NCBI GenBank assembly: GCA_900618425.1
Contig: UZAN01043669.1
Location: 1-30,621, forward strand
Source of the DNA: Echinostoma caproni
Taxonomy: Eukaryota; Platyhelminthes; Trematoda; Plagiorchiida; Echinostomatidae
Direction of reading: 5' to 3'
Length of the DNA stretch: 30,621 bases
Shown here: piece by piece, positions 8,363 through 20,769 of the stretch
Position numbering within the stretch: position 1 is the first letter of the stretch
Layout of the letters: each line of letters opens with the position of its first letter
The notes under the pieces: model-generated
What the model was told of the DNA's origin: nothing
Database searches by the model: none
The model's input: the letters and a program-made list of their open reading frames with translations, nothing else
Program-made: the position numbers and the translations under genes

Positions 8363-10066
8363 GTACTGTTGTAACTTTTAGATTTAAAGATTTCACATTG
8401 TTGACCGCCAATTACGAAACTCAATGGAATTTGTTTTATGCATTAACCATTATTGTTGAACTAATCAAGGCCTCACATGAACAAAAATCCCCAACAAAGT
8501 TATAACTCAGATGATAAAGTTTTAAAAGTATTCCTGAAAAGTGAATGCACGAAATATTCCTTGAGGTCAATTAGACTGTTGTGATGTACGGAGAGGGACT
8601 GAAAAAGGCAAATTATCATCAGCCCTCAAAATAGTGAGAAATTACGAATGGAATAGCTGTGGATGCAGTATGACAGTTATTTGCGTATTGTTCGTTCATT
8701 TAGTGTGTCAATTTGAGACCCTAACTCGGAATTGGCAATAAGTAATCGCATGGATATTCGTCTACCGAAGTAAGGAGGTAAATGCGATTCAGGAAAAAGT
8801 TCACTGAATTACTGGTCAGCTCACTGGAAGAAATCAACCGAATAAAAAAAGAAATATCACTGAATAAACAGAACATAATCAACCGTCTAATTGTATGTTA
8901 GTCATCGCATGACTTCTGATTGGTTGATACTATCGGCCTCTGATTTGTATCCCCTTGACTGGCATTCGCTCAAGTGCTTGGATCATCACAGTAGCCCCAG
9001 ATTAAGTGTTTCTCTACTCAGCATTTCCATTAGGAATATTACCTTTTGATACAATTTCCTCAGGTAACAGTTATCCTGGCATCGGAAGGCTAAACTTTAA
9101 GTGTTTTCGACTAAATACCGTAATACTTCAAATTACTCTCAATTGATGAAGCATATTCCTAGTTATATCAGGATCTTCCATTGGACAAAGAAAGCCATTC
9201 ATAAAAACAACACATTGATGCACTTCGGATTTCGTAAAACCTTTTTTGTCTCCATCCTTAATCCTGAAGAGACTTATCTGAAAACCTTTTGAATCAGGTC
9301 TCTCTGTTTAGTTTGGTGATACTTAACAGTGCACGTTTAAATAGCAAACATCGATTTAATTATAAATCCACAGTCACGCCGAATTTGTTATCTCCCAAAG
9401 CACATATAACTGAAAAACTACGAAATAAAGAGCTGTGTTCGTTTTCAGCACCCCAATTCCGATATCCATGTTGACTACTGCTGTTCCCTATCCCGGATAA
9501 AAGTCGGTGGCATGAGAACATGACTGCACATACTCAGGAATAACAACGGGATGGTAATCTGCGTGCACCCACCCGGGAGGTTTGTTCGTCACAGCTTTCT
9601 CGTGTTCAATCAATGCAGGGTTTAACGCGAGACTGAATGAGTGACTGACTACGGAACCATCGCATAGCTTTTCCATATTTGATTCGGTGATATTTAGATT
9701 CAGTTCACCATCAGCATGTTAGGCGTCAAGAGTGCAACTGTAGACGCACACTGGGCAAACAGAGAACAGAGTGTGAATGGTAAAAAGAAAGCGAAATTCA
9801 CTTTCAGTCATATTGCCGGATATACGGCCGAAGCAGACGACATCGTATATGTTAGGTGGCATAAACTGCGAGGGTGTGACAGAGTCTTACAAAATATATC
9901 GTCGGAGCCCTGGATACCACCAATTCGTACGTAAAATGTGTCAAGTACACACTAGTTCAATGAGAAATAACTTGGGAATGTTTGAAGGACGGAACGAATT
10001 CAACTGAGCATGTTATGACCGATATGCCACAGAATAAGCACAAAAATAAGGACTGCTTGACGATAC
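8363..10066. other. No recognised gene; two unassigned open stretches
   Basis: The minus strand is open from about 9714 to 9488 (about 75 codons, including the segment KPPGWVHADYHPVVIPEYV). The plus strand is open at 9716-9934 (containing KAKFTFSHIAGYTAEADDIV). Both look more protein-like than most frames here but match no family I know and lack clear splice sites. They could be exons or chance. Confidence 0.25.
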
Positions 10067-10136
10067 TGATGATGATGCTGATAATGATGATGATGACGAT
10101 GATCATGATGCTGCTGCTGCTGCTGCTGCTGCTGCT
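10067..10136 (+). repeat. (GAT)n-(GCT)9 trinucleotide repeat
   Basis: GAT-rich units (10067-10109) run into nine perfect GCT units (10110-10136). In one plus frame the repeat reads as poly-Asp followed by nine Ala and then EDIRSAINQLVFSECSTVWA before a stop. A stop lies about five codons before the repeat, so a coding role would require a splice acceptor near 10050. Confidence 0.85.
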
Positions 10137-11711
10137 GAAGATATTAGGAGTGCAATTAACCAGTTGGTGTTTAGTGAATGCTCTACTGTGTGGGCTTAAG
10201 TTGAATCAAATCTAGATGATAGATAAAGATGTATGAAAGTCCACTAACAAATTTAGGCGTTGCAGAAGTTTCCGAGAGAAGCGAAATGTGCGTGTAGCAT
10301 TTAAAAATGGATCAATCGGAATAAAATAGAATACTATTATCTATTATCTATCTATTTCGTTCGCAGGAGAGAAGGAAATGAAAGAAATACAATACAATCA
10401 TAAGCAATTAAATAACCCTGAACTCTCTTCAAACGCAAGCAAATAATTTATGTAACCATTTTCCGAAAGTTGATATTTTGCATATTTTATAGAGATAAAA
10501 TAAAAATTACACTGTTTGGTCAACTTCTAATCTGTATACTCTTTTTAAAGCCGAATTCACCATTCTAGATAAAGTAGATCATGGCAACTGGCTCCAGCTG
10601 CCAATATACAGCATATACAGCTCGTTGATCGATCTCGTTCGAACTAAAAATAGCTCTCGCGCATTATTTTTCCGGGGTCATGAGGTAGATAAGCAGGAAC
10701 CGATTCTTCTTGGAACCCCAGTGTATGATGCATGATCTGGAAAAACAATTACTTTTCCAGAAGACTCGCTTTTGCTGAAAAATCTACTATAGATGCAATA
10801 AACATTCGACCATATAGTGAGAGAAGAAATATCTCATATTTTACTGCCATAGTCCCTGCACCCTATAACTCTCCACCCTGAGCAACTGGCTGCTAGTCCG
10901 ATTGGGCATCATCCGGGTAGGGCAGCTGTTTATTCCAATTATGATTTATCACTCTCCACTATTCTACTTAGTAGTCCGTCTGAAATGGGTGTACCATGTG
11001 GTTTGTAGCTACACCCACTTCCTTATTCGATCCGCAAAAGTGTAATGAGCATTGATCTATCACTCTACTCAATAACGATTGGCAAATGTAAACAATTTCC
11101 AACGAGTAATGATGAAACCAGATGGTTGAACTAGTTTTGAAACATCAAGTAAACATATTCAGAGGTTGGAGAAAGAAAGTAAATAAATAACAATCTCTTG
11201 ACTGTTGCCATTCAAAGACTACCAGAGGATGTGGGGGACAGTGGTAAGCAAGGTGAACCGGATGGGCTTTCGGGGACAATGAACTAGGCGGATCAATGGA
11301 TTTGAGGCTTATCGTGCTGCATTATCATCAGCTGTGTAATCACTTTTGAGGGATTCATTGAATAAAGATCAAACCGAACGGAAAAATTGTCAACGTCATT
11401 TACACAAATCTAGTGATTCCCCCCCCCCAGAAAACGATTTGTTTTTATGCAATAATTTGTTTTATAAGACCTTTCTGCTTTCTGGTTTACATTGTTCATA
11501 TCAAACTAGCTGTTTGTGCTGTTTGTACCCGAGAATGCGTGTGATAACAGCCATACCAGTGGGACTTAGAAAACCCAATAAATCGATATTCCTTATAGCG
11601 TACAAGTGAAGCAGGATTTTCCTCGAGTGGCGCCGACAATGGTGCCATTTGGTAAAAAAACTAGAGCATTAAACCAAGATTCCCCAATCGATTAGTTTTG
11701 TCGAATTCTCA
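10137..11711. other. No recognised feature
   Basis: Only short frames are present. A C10 tract lies at 11419-11428. Otherwise nothing was recognised on either strand. Confidence 0.4.
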
Positions 11712-12303
11712 NNNNNNNNNNNNNNNNNNNNNNNNNNNNNNNNNNNNNNNNNNNNNNNNNNNNNNNNNNNNNNNNNNNNNNNNNNNNNNNNNNNNNNNNN
11801 NNNNNNNNNNNNNNNNNNNNNNNNNNNNNNNNNNNNNNNNNNNNNNNNNNNNNNNNNNNNNNNNNNNNNNNNNNNNNNNNNNNNNNNNNNNNNNNNNNNN
11901 NNNNNNNNNNNNNNNNNNNNNNNNNNNNNNNNNNNNNNNNNNNNNNNNNNNNNNNNNNNNNNNNNNNNNNNNNNNNNNNNNNNNNNNNNNNNNNNNNNNN
12001 NNNNNNNNNNNNNNNNNNNNNNNNNNNNNNNNNNNNNNNNNNNNNNNNNNNNNNNNNNNNNNNNNNNNNNNNNNNNNNNNNNNNNNNNNNNNNNNNNNNN
12101 NNNNNNNNNNNNNNNNNNNNNNNNNNNNNNNNNNNNNNNNNNNNNNNNNNNNNNNNNNNNNNNNNNNNNNNNNNNNNNNNNNNNNNNNNNNNNNNNNNNN
12201 NNNNNNNNNNNNNNNNNNNNNNNNNNNNNNNNNNNNNNNNNNNNNNNNNNNNNNNNNNNNNNNNNNNNNNNNNNNNNNNNNNNNNNNNNNNNNNNNNNNN
12301 NNN
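11712..12303. other. Assembly gap (592 N)
   Basis: A run of N with no sequence information. The long frames spanning it are artefacts of reading through N. Confidence 0.99.
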
Positions 12304-14654
12304 CCTGAAAGATTCACAAGTTCAAGGGATGTGTGGAGACGGAAACTCTTGCCCTTGTGTATAAGAGTATTCATTATTGTTGCCACAGATGATATACACG
12401 GTCATGTCTGAAAGGCTCACAAGATTGAATCACATAAACACGCAAAATAATACAATAATCCGTAGGCATATAATGGTTTGGTAGCCCCTGAAAATCGGGT
12501 TGGTGGGCACGCACCATAGAAGCTTCTCATCTGAAGCCAGGATTGGTGATGAAGAGCGGAAATTCATTCAGTTCCAGTAGTAATATCCTCCTCAGTCGAA
12601 GACCAGACGAATTGAATGTTCACTTTGTTTGAGCAAATACTTTTTGTATATCTGAAAGTTTTGTTGTTATACTGGCACAACGAAATTAGTTAGCGACTGA
12701 AGGCTAGGTATCCAAAGTATTGTCAGTAGCCGGAACAATTTCGTTTGAAGACGCAGAGATGATCGACATGTTTATGGATTACGTGAATTGCTGTCATGCC
12801 CTACTTGTACCATAACATTAAAAAATACCTGTCTCAATGAGCACAATATACATTTATTTCGATTGGGGTTATAAGAAGTACCTGAGAACAGCACTTGATA
12901 CAATTTTCTGGATTTCTTATAGAGACATGAACGTCTGTAAAACATCACATAGTGAAATCCTATGCAGACCCCCCACCTCTTCACTATAAATATAATCTTT
13001 GCTTTTAGCGTTTCAGAATAATTCTTTTCTCAGAATACCATAAATTGTAGCTTGTTACTGATGGGCACAAAGATTCAGCTGCTGACTGCTTTTGGGCCAT
13101 GATGTTATCATAATTCGAGTCATTTTCATTATCCTGTGCTATAGCAATTCATTTCAGATCAAATCACAAGTCATAAAGGATTGCTTACCTTCAAATAGAC
13201 GTTTCCACCCGGAATAGGCTATCAAGCGTTTTCAACCACATCTAGCGATGTTGACAACTTCCTAAAGGGCACGATCTTTTCTGATATGCTCCAACTCTTA
13301 CCCAACCCCACCTTTCCGGTAAAACATCAAAGAAGCCTGAGCGGCTACCAAGTGGAGCCGCTTGACAGATCTTTGATGATGATTTGCCCCTCAGGTTCTT
13401 TTGGGCACTAATAACTTATTATCATCAGTCCACCAATTGTTTCAACGCACAAGACTTTCACAGTTGAAATGTCATCGCTATGGGTTGTTGTCCACAGAGA
13501 GAAAACGTATCCATTAAATTAGATGATAATTGATGGGTCGAATGAAAGTAACTCACCGACAGTTTCTATTCTGTGTGGTCATGAAATTTCTATGACTAAA
13601 CATGAACGGTTGTTTGACAAAGAAGTGAGACATGTAGGAATTTATAAATAGTAAAGGTTAAATTAGAGAAAAACAAATCTTTTATATGTACCACTCATAC
13701 TGGTCGGGTCACAAGGCTCGCATTATTACATGCAACTTGATATGGCGAGGATAACACTGACCAACCACAACTCATACAATGTTTACATTGCCTATTGACA
13801 AAGCAGAGTGGATCCAAATTGTAATGCTCAATGGTGGAAAGCTACTATAATTCAACCTGTGCTATCAATCTGGATCAGACATTACAGTGGGTGTAGAAAA
13901 CCGCTGGTAACGTACGTGTATTTCACACGGGATGTATTCAAAAATACAGAACCCTCNCCTCGCAATAAAAGATTTGGTGACTATCTTATTTACATCTACA
14001 GGCGTTGATTTAACCCATTCACATGACTTCCCCCCCCCCTAACTGCTAGGTATTGAGCAGAGCACATAGGACTGACGTTGAAGTGTCGCACGAGTTCGAT
14101 CTATAGCTGTAGACACCTAAATTTGTCCATCAGGAGGAGTCAATGCTGTTGAATATTTGAATCACTATCTGAGAAATATGTTTAATACCGACATTACTGG
14201 GCGGACTGGCGGTAAATCAGTATTACTTCGTTTATCCTTATTTATACTGTCACGAGTGAAGCTCTCATGCGTGAATCGGTAAGGAGGGGTTAACTTGGGT
14301 ACCTATTAGAAGTTTTGAAGCCGGTCAATTTCCTGAGTTCTTAGACTGCTCAACAGATTTGATTTTCCAGTGAAACGGAAGGGCGTGGTGAAGTATTTGG
14401 AATGAATTAATCGCAGATTTCTACTAACCATCCTTCAGAATTGACCTTCACGCACGATTGGAACGCTCAGGAAGCGTAGGTATATATATTTATACTTTTA
14501 AGCACACCTGAGTTCAGATTGGGCCATACAAATCGCGGCACAATCATCATTATAAAATGAAAAAATATTGATTTGCTTGAGGGCACTATACTGCAAGTTT
14601 GCCCAGGTCAAAGAAGGTGCAGTTTCTTAGGGAATTTATAATCAGAGCTTTCCG
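12304..14654. other. Unassigned; short repeat beside gap and a C10 tract
   Basis: CCTGAAAGATTCACAAGTTC at the gap edge (12304) is echoed about 103 bases later by TCTGAAAGGCTCACAAGATT (12407), which may hint at tandem repeats in the gap. A C10 tract lies at 14030-14039, and a single N at 13957. The structured hairpin at 13325-13378 is listed separately. No gene was recognised. Confidence 0.35.
13325..13378. other. Nested inverted repeat (strong potential hairpin)
   Basis: CATCAAAGA (13325-13333) pairs with TCTTTGATG (13370-13378). Inside, CTG (13337-13339) pairs with CAG (13366-13368), and GCGGCT (13341-13346) with AGCCGC (13356-13361) around a 9-nt loop. That makes 18 pairs in 54 bases, with small internal loops. 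It resembles no structural RNA I know by name. Confidence 0.55.
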
Positions 14655-14695
14655 TTAACCAAAGCCTGATACTCAAGTTGGTGAAGCCATGTGTG
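14655..14695 (+). mobile_element. SINE family A 3'-end fragment, copy 5
   Basis: TTAACCAAAGCCTGATACTC followed by AAGTTGGTGAAGCCATGTGTG lines up with the 3' terminus of copies 1 and 4 (AATCCAAGCYTGATACTCTAAA, then a GAnGCCATCTGT-like end). Only about 40 bases are shared, so chance or a related element remains possible. Confidence 0.45.
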
Positions 14696-17309
14696 AAAAC
14701 CGCAATCCAAGGGGGCTGGTGCCCAATTGATTGGATCACGCTCTCTTTGGACGGGATAAAACGGCCAAGGTGCCCAATGAACTTCGATGCCCAATCGGGG
14801 TGAAGACAACTACCATAGTCAGGAGGATGAGTGCGTGGTTCGTTGGCGTCTTCTTGGTTGGTCTGGATCCTGGAACTTTAGTGAACTCCTCTAAGTTAAC
14901 TGCAAGGAGTTCATCGACCTGGTAATAGACCCGGATAGAGGAGTGACCAGGCGCAACCCGAAAACCCTCTTCTCCGACCATATCGAGGCTTCCAAAGGCT
15001 AGAAAATGTGGGATTTAAGAATCACAGTAGTTAAATCTCACCTTTAGTAGATATCTATCGTTCCATCTCGGGTTTGGACCACCACTCGCAAGGGATTGTG
15101 TTACTTGTATATTCCAGTTAACTGGACGTGTGGTTTCATAGTACCTGCACCGAGTGTCTGATGTTATGAAAGGTTGTTTGAACGGAGCTGACAGATGATA
15201 AACTCTTTCCTCCAATGTCCGCATTTAGAGATGGGATGCTAACTTACGGCCTATGGAAACGAGCCGTTCTCTAATAGCCCATGGTTGACGATAACACGGC
15301 ACATATCATGACCTACAACTGGTTAGTCAAGAGAAAATATACTGTTCCAGAAGTTTACTCTAATTACTCTCAAATGTATCTGAAAGCGAAAGGCTTGAAC
15401 TCAGTCACGCACCGTTCAGAGCAAAGAAAGTTCATCGTAGGTAGTGCTGATTAAAACAAAAATTGAAGACCTGGGACAAAGAAGCAAGATCGGGATAATG
15501 ATGGTCCTGGAGGAATCCAAGTTAGAAAGGAAGAAGAATACTTGATAGAGTACACCAAGGAACTAACGCTTGCATCCATACGAAGGCGTACATGCGGAGC
15601 AGACAAACCAACGATGGAGAAAACTCTCGAGAGCTTTACACTATCCGTCTGAAGCCACTACCATCGGGTTGAATTGACTGAGCGATTATCGTTGTAGACG
15701 ACCTCTGAAAATACTTGAAGTTGTATTTATTCTGGTTATCCTCAGTATGAGCCGGAGGCAGAAACGCAAACTCCTTCTATGTGAGGAATCTGGAGCCCAA
15801 ATTTGCAATAAGCCAGTGGATATGGACTACTGATTAGCTTTAACCGGACCGTACGATTGACTGAATGAGGCGATAAATGTGCACGGAAATGAAGTATGAA
15901 ATATGGTCATTGAAAGATAACATAAAATCCAAAAACTAATAGTTTTATGTTGAATTTTGCATATCAAAAGACAAATTTTTGAACAGAAGATCATGCGTTT
16001 TATAATTTTCGAATGACCTCATCTACCAATCATATGTTAATCTAATGTGACCACGAATTCGAACTATTGGACGTTGACCCTGTAGGTCGGGGTTTTGAAT
16101 TTCGACGCAACAACGCCCGGGTTTAGTTTGGCCAGGAGCATACCAATTACGAACAAAAAGTCCCAACAAGAGTGAACAGTGTAGTTTTCCATAATATACC
16201 AGGTTAATCACTACAAAATTTGTTTTGCAAAATCCAAGCGAAATTTTGTAGATAGTTGAAATCTAGCCAATCTAAGACTTCCCTTTTGATTCTATCTCCT
16301 CATAAATGCCAAGTGTATCCGAGAAGCGGTTTCGTGTTTAAGCTAAATTCACCTGTCTGAAATTACTGAGTGCAATTTCAGCACTCAATCTTTCACGATT
16401 CATTCATAATCCAAGCATGCCTCTCAGTGATCATAATTTATTAATTGCCGTTTGCATACCTGGGAAATATAGTGTCACTCACCAACCACGAATCAAATTT
16501 GTATTGCCTCTCTAGGTTTGCAAGATAAGGATTTCTCTGCATTCTCTTTGTTCGAAATGTTCTAATTGGAAACCACTGGCACAACTCATATTGTTGAACC
16601 GCCCGTTCGGGAGCATCTCGATGCACCTGACCAGTCAACTAAACAACAAGGTGACAACGGTGTACAACATTAGCGAACCCAATCTGTGACTTATCCTCAT
16701 CCTGCTCAAACTTGTCATCCATCGTGCATGCACAAACCTCGGACAATGCTATTTCCTATCAAAAATATATATTTAATTTAATCACGATTGCAAGATTACT
16801 AAGCCATGACCTTTAAAAGATTTTATCGTAGGTGTCATCAATTACTTTTCTTGTTTTTACGAGTATAATTTATCGGTCCTCGGTGTTATGTGCATCAGAT
16901 TGAAAACTTATCACACCACGATGCATGTAACTCCTTTTCTCACTTTGAACAATTCGACGTATATGATCATATTCGTCCACATTTTATTATATATTGCAAC
17001 AGAGAATAAAAATTATCTCGTATGAAGTCAATACATCACTGAACCTGTGTTCTCAGACCAGCCATTCTATTGCATGCTTTATATCGTGACGTTACTCACC
17101 ACAGCATAGATAAATCACTAATTCAGAATGAAATGTTGTACTCTCGAGGACGGATTTGGATCTTTGTGCTAAATTGATAATTGCTTGGTTACGCGAATCT
17201 TTGGGCGAACTGAATCAGTGCTGTTCTCAAGCTTGCTTTCAGTGCAAATTTGACCTTACTCGGCATGTACGCCATCCAAGCTTGAAGTCCATGTGGTTGT
17301 AACGTGGTC
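14696..17309. other. No recognised gene
   Basis: Open stretches at 14736-14981 (minus) and at about 15612-15833 (plus, interrupted by one TGA, containing LCEESGAQICNKPVDMDY) match no family I know. No repeat or RNA gene was recognised. Confidence 0.3.
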
Positions 17310-17500
17310 GTAAGATGCTGCAGTACCCAGAGGTGAAAGTCACCCAGATGGTAAAGGAACTAAACTGTCTCACCTATGAGGAGCGATTACGACCATTGGA
17401 ATTACAGATTCTGCTGAATCCGAGGAAACTTGATTTTGGAGTATCAAATACTACTCACATTGTTGTTGACCACCAAGATAAACTTAGGGGACACAGTTGC
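17310..17500 (+). pseudogene. CR1-like LINE, C-terminal RT tail fragment
   Basis: The plus frame gives VTQMVKELNCLTYEERLRPL, the well-known C-terminal block of CR1-like LINE proteins (TKMVkgL..LsYEERLr.L.L). After a frame change near 17417 it continues as RGNLILEYQIL, matching the 'RGDLI..yqIL' step, and then KLRGHSCV, matching 'LRGHs'. The order and spacing fit the family. Everything N-terminal of this, including the RT catalytic core, is absent, and the end is unclear. The right-end element at 29220-30621 carries the homologous block, in a different state of decay. Confidence 0.7.
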
Positions 17501-20500
17501 GTGTAATCCGAGGTACAATCGACTATGGGTAATGCACCTCACGACTGTACACTTTGGTGAGGACAATTCACACTGTATTGATTTTGGGGTGTTCAGTGGC
17601 CAACCGAGACGGACATGAATATTGTGCTCGTCAGTGATTAAAATTGAACAAAGGCGCAAAATTCTAGTAGTTGCTTCCACCAAAATTGGACATGTGTAAG
17701 AGCAAATCTTCTATTTATTTATTTGTTTGAGTGAACATCATTCAGATTTAACTATTTCCCTTAAACCTCATTTCTTCCCATCTATTTAACACTGAACAGG
17801 CACCAGACCTTTCATTCTTGTTGTCATAAGTGCATCTTGGCACACCCGTTCGGGGTTTGAACAACGGACCCCATTCATTGAAATTGTTGCATGTGTGATA
17901 CCGCTTTGCTGAATAACTCACACCGCAGAATTGAACAAAATTAAGGTGGGTTGTTTCATTAAGATAATGTTAGTAACAAAGAGTCAGTTGAGGTTTATCA
18001 GCCTGATCAATTAAGCAGTGACCCCGATAAATATATAGAGTTTACCAGTTAGGTCCTTCTTTCAACCACATCTGCATTGTGACAGATAAAACGAACGTTC
18101 CGTACGATGACAGTTCGGGCATTGTTTTTCCTCGATCCACTTTTTACCATTCACTTACAAACTACCACACCGTACTTCCTGTGAATATATCCAGTGTGGT
18201 TCACTGAAAACGTTACAGAGCTGTGGATTGATTGTCTTACTTGGAGGCCTGTCCGCTCATCTATATGGCTGTAACGCGCGGACGGAGATGGAGCGGGGGG
18301 GGGGAGGTGCGGACTTTAGAGCAAACACTACCGCGGTCTCAGCTTTACGAGGTTAGCGCCGACGGCCAAATGAATTCACCCGGGACAATACAGATTCCAG
18401 CAATTTGCCATAGTTGATATGCCATGTTTCGATACATTCACCGTCTGTCTGACAGGTTGTCATGGGAATGAATGTCAGTGAGGCGCTACCACTCGTTGTC
18501 AGTCGTTTTTAATGGCGCATCCGTGTTGTACTCACCAACCTCAGATGGCACTGACACCACGTGGTGTATTGTTAGCGTGAGGGTAGTGAGGGTAGATGAA
18601 GCACATGTGTTGGACTAGGGGAGGTCAGATGTATGGATGCAAGATCGGTGAGTGGTTAAAAAAAGGAAACTAAAGTACACCGAATTACACGCATCCGGTT
18701 CGAGGTAGCGGAACTCCACGCTAGGGTGGGGAGTTACATTCAACTGTCTTGTTTGCATTTGTCTTGCGCTAGCATACAGAAAAGTACCTCTTTGGTCAAT
18801 AAAGGTCATTTGTGACCCGACTGTTGGCTATGCTAGTCTTTCAGGCCAACTGTCTATATAAATATATACATGTATACTAACCGGGTGTGCGTGGTCTCCC
18901 CCCCCGCCCTTATACATCAGAAAATCCAAAGGCTAATTCCCAAGTGCGCTCGTCAGCCATGTTGGTTTCCAACTGTGTAGCACTTTTTCAACAATCGGTA
19001 CACGATAGGTTCCTTTGGGCGCATCTATTGTGTTCTGTACATCCAACAAAGCTTCTCATAGACTGGTCCAATTTTACACTGAATTGGCACCACTGCTTAT
19101 CGGCCAGAAAATACAGATATGCAACAGTGAGAATGTTCACTTTTAAAAGCCTTAAGATGCCCATTAACACTTGTTTGTTTCTCTCTCTCTCTGTGATTCC
19201 GTGCGATTGGAATATTCCCACTGAGTCGCCATCGCTTCGTACTCCTTCGTTCGGTGAAGTTCTATGAACTGTATCAGGGAGCCCATCTGTCTCCTTTATT
19301 TTTCTGTCTATACATAAAAGATCTTCCCATTCCTCGTGGTTTCATTAGTTAGCAGTAGGCGGAGGATGTTGTTGCTGGAGGGTCCAAACACCAAAATCTT
19401 TTCAATTTTTCCTCTCTCTGAGCTTTTATCTGGTCTACATCGTGCTGTCTGAAGTACAATTTTTAAAAGTGAAATCATCTCCCTTTCAATCTTATACGTG
19501 GTTCCCTCTGTACCAGTCGGTGTTTCACAATCAGTCAGTTCTCACAGCTTGTGACCAGTCTATCCCTAAGACTACAAGCATTACACGCCTAGGTACAGTT
19601 TAATCTCAGAATCCCTCAAGGTCGATATATATATATATATGTATATGTTGAAAGTGTCTTTATAAAAGATTGCAAGGTTACAGACTCAGGAAGCTTGGTG
19701 TTCCCTAGTGCCTAAAACGCTAATTTATCATAGCATGCACCATATCTCATTGACCAAATCGCTCCCTAATCATTTTTCCGGGCATAAAATACAAAGGTTT
19801 CACTGTGTTTGTCTACTCTCTTGATTTCTTTATTTAGTTAGGTCCGTTGGCGTTTTCCGTAATAACGCTATTGTTCGCAAGCATTCTCGTGCACCGGACC
19901 AACTCACTAAAGGTCTGTTGATCATTACCGACCACTGTTTACACAAATAAGATAACTTTAAAGGTGTCTCCCACTCCTGTTGCCGTTCACAACTCAAATT
20001 TCTTCACCAATGATAACGGTTCTATTCTCTATTTAATACGCATCTTGGTGAACCGCATACCAATTATAGCTAACCGTCTTTCACGTTATTTATTAAAAAA
20101 CAGTTTTCAAACATATTGATCAATGGCTCCATCGTAATTGGTGAAATGAGCCAAAATTCACCCACCCGAAATGCGTACAGCGTTTCTCTCTTCATAGCGT
20201 GGGGGATACACAACGAGAGATTTGAAGAAAATATGAACCCAAAGAAAGTGATACACTAGCAAGTAAGTTCATTTGATGCTTGTATTGTATTGTATTTGTA
20301 ACTTGTGTAAGCATATATACTTACATTTCAGTTAAAAATGTACATTGCTTCTTCATCTTTGCAAAGTCTGTTGTCAATAAAAACTTATGTTGGAAAATAA
20401 TTAAGTTGGGACAGTGGTAAAATGTTAGAAATCCTGATTCTACTGTCGCAGGGCGATGAACTGTAGGTGAAGGAAGCCATGTGATATCAGTTCCCAGAGC

Positions 20501-20574
20501 ATAAAACTCAGAGTAGCTTATTACATACACATCATCACCACTATCAGCATCACGTTCTAGTCATTTTTGGTTTG
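17501..20574. other. No recognised gene; simple tracts
   Basis: Contains a G10 tract at 18295-18304, a C8 tract at 18898-18905 and a (TA)n run at 19625-19640. The longest open frame in the window without N (18887-19267, plus, 126 codons) lies here. It starts in the C-rich tract, shows no domain and has no convincing splice sites, so I do not call it. Confidence 0.35.
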
Positions 20575-20769
20575 ACTTCCTTTTTATTTTATTGAATATA
20601 CAAATGTATAGTCAACCTTACGTAAGTGGGTCTCCACCATACAAAGACTGCCTGGGAAAACAGAGAAATGGGAAATACAAGCACCGGTGGAGCTGTTCGA
20701 ATCCCGGGACCCCCGGGTCACAACTGGGTGACCTAATCACTTGGTCAACGTCGCCCCAATCACCACAGT
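20575..20769 (-). mobile_element. tRNA-derived SINE, family B, copy 1
   Basis: On the minus strand it starts ACTGTGGTG, has an A-box-like TTGACCAAGTGATTAGG (about 20752-20736) and a B-box-like GGGATTCGAAC (about 20704-20694), and ends ATATTCAATAAAATAAAAAG GAAGT. Copy 2 at 24625-24797 has the same first nine bases, a CCCGGGG block before the B box and the same A-rich end with an AATAAA signal, at similar spacing (195 against 173 bases). A body of about 100 bases between B box and tail is poorly conserved. Confidence 0.55.

Noticed and set aside
11698..12411. Long open frames of more than 200 codons on both strands
   Set aside because: They run through the N gap, so the length is an artefact.
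17600..17640. Minus-strand CTGACGAG followed after 10 bases by ATGTCC, as in SINE A copy 1
   Set aside because: Only the two short words match; the bases between, and the helix I arms, do not, so it is probably chance.
11419..18905. Recurring C or G homopolymer tracts of 8-10 bases (11419, 14030, 18295, 18898)
   Set aside because: They share no flanking sequence, so they do not form a repeat family; most likely simple slippage.
18887..19267. 126-codon open frame on the plus strand
   Set aside because: It begins next to a C-rich tract, has no recognisable domain and overlaps an open frame on the other strand; no splice or promoter support.
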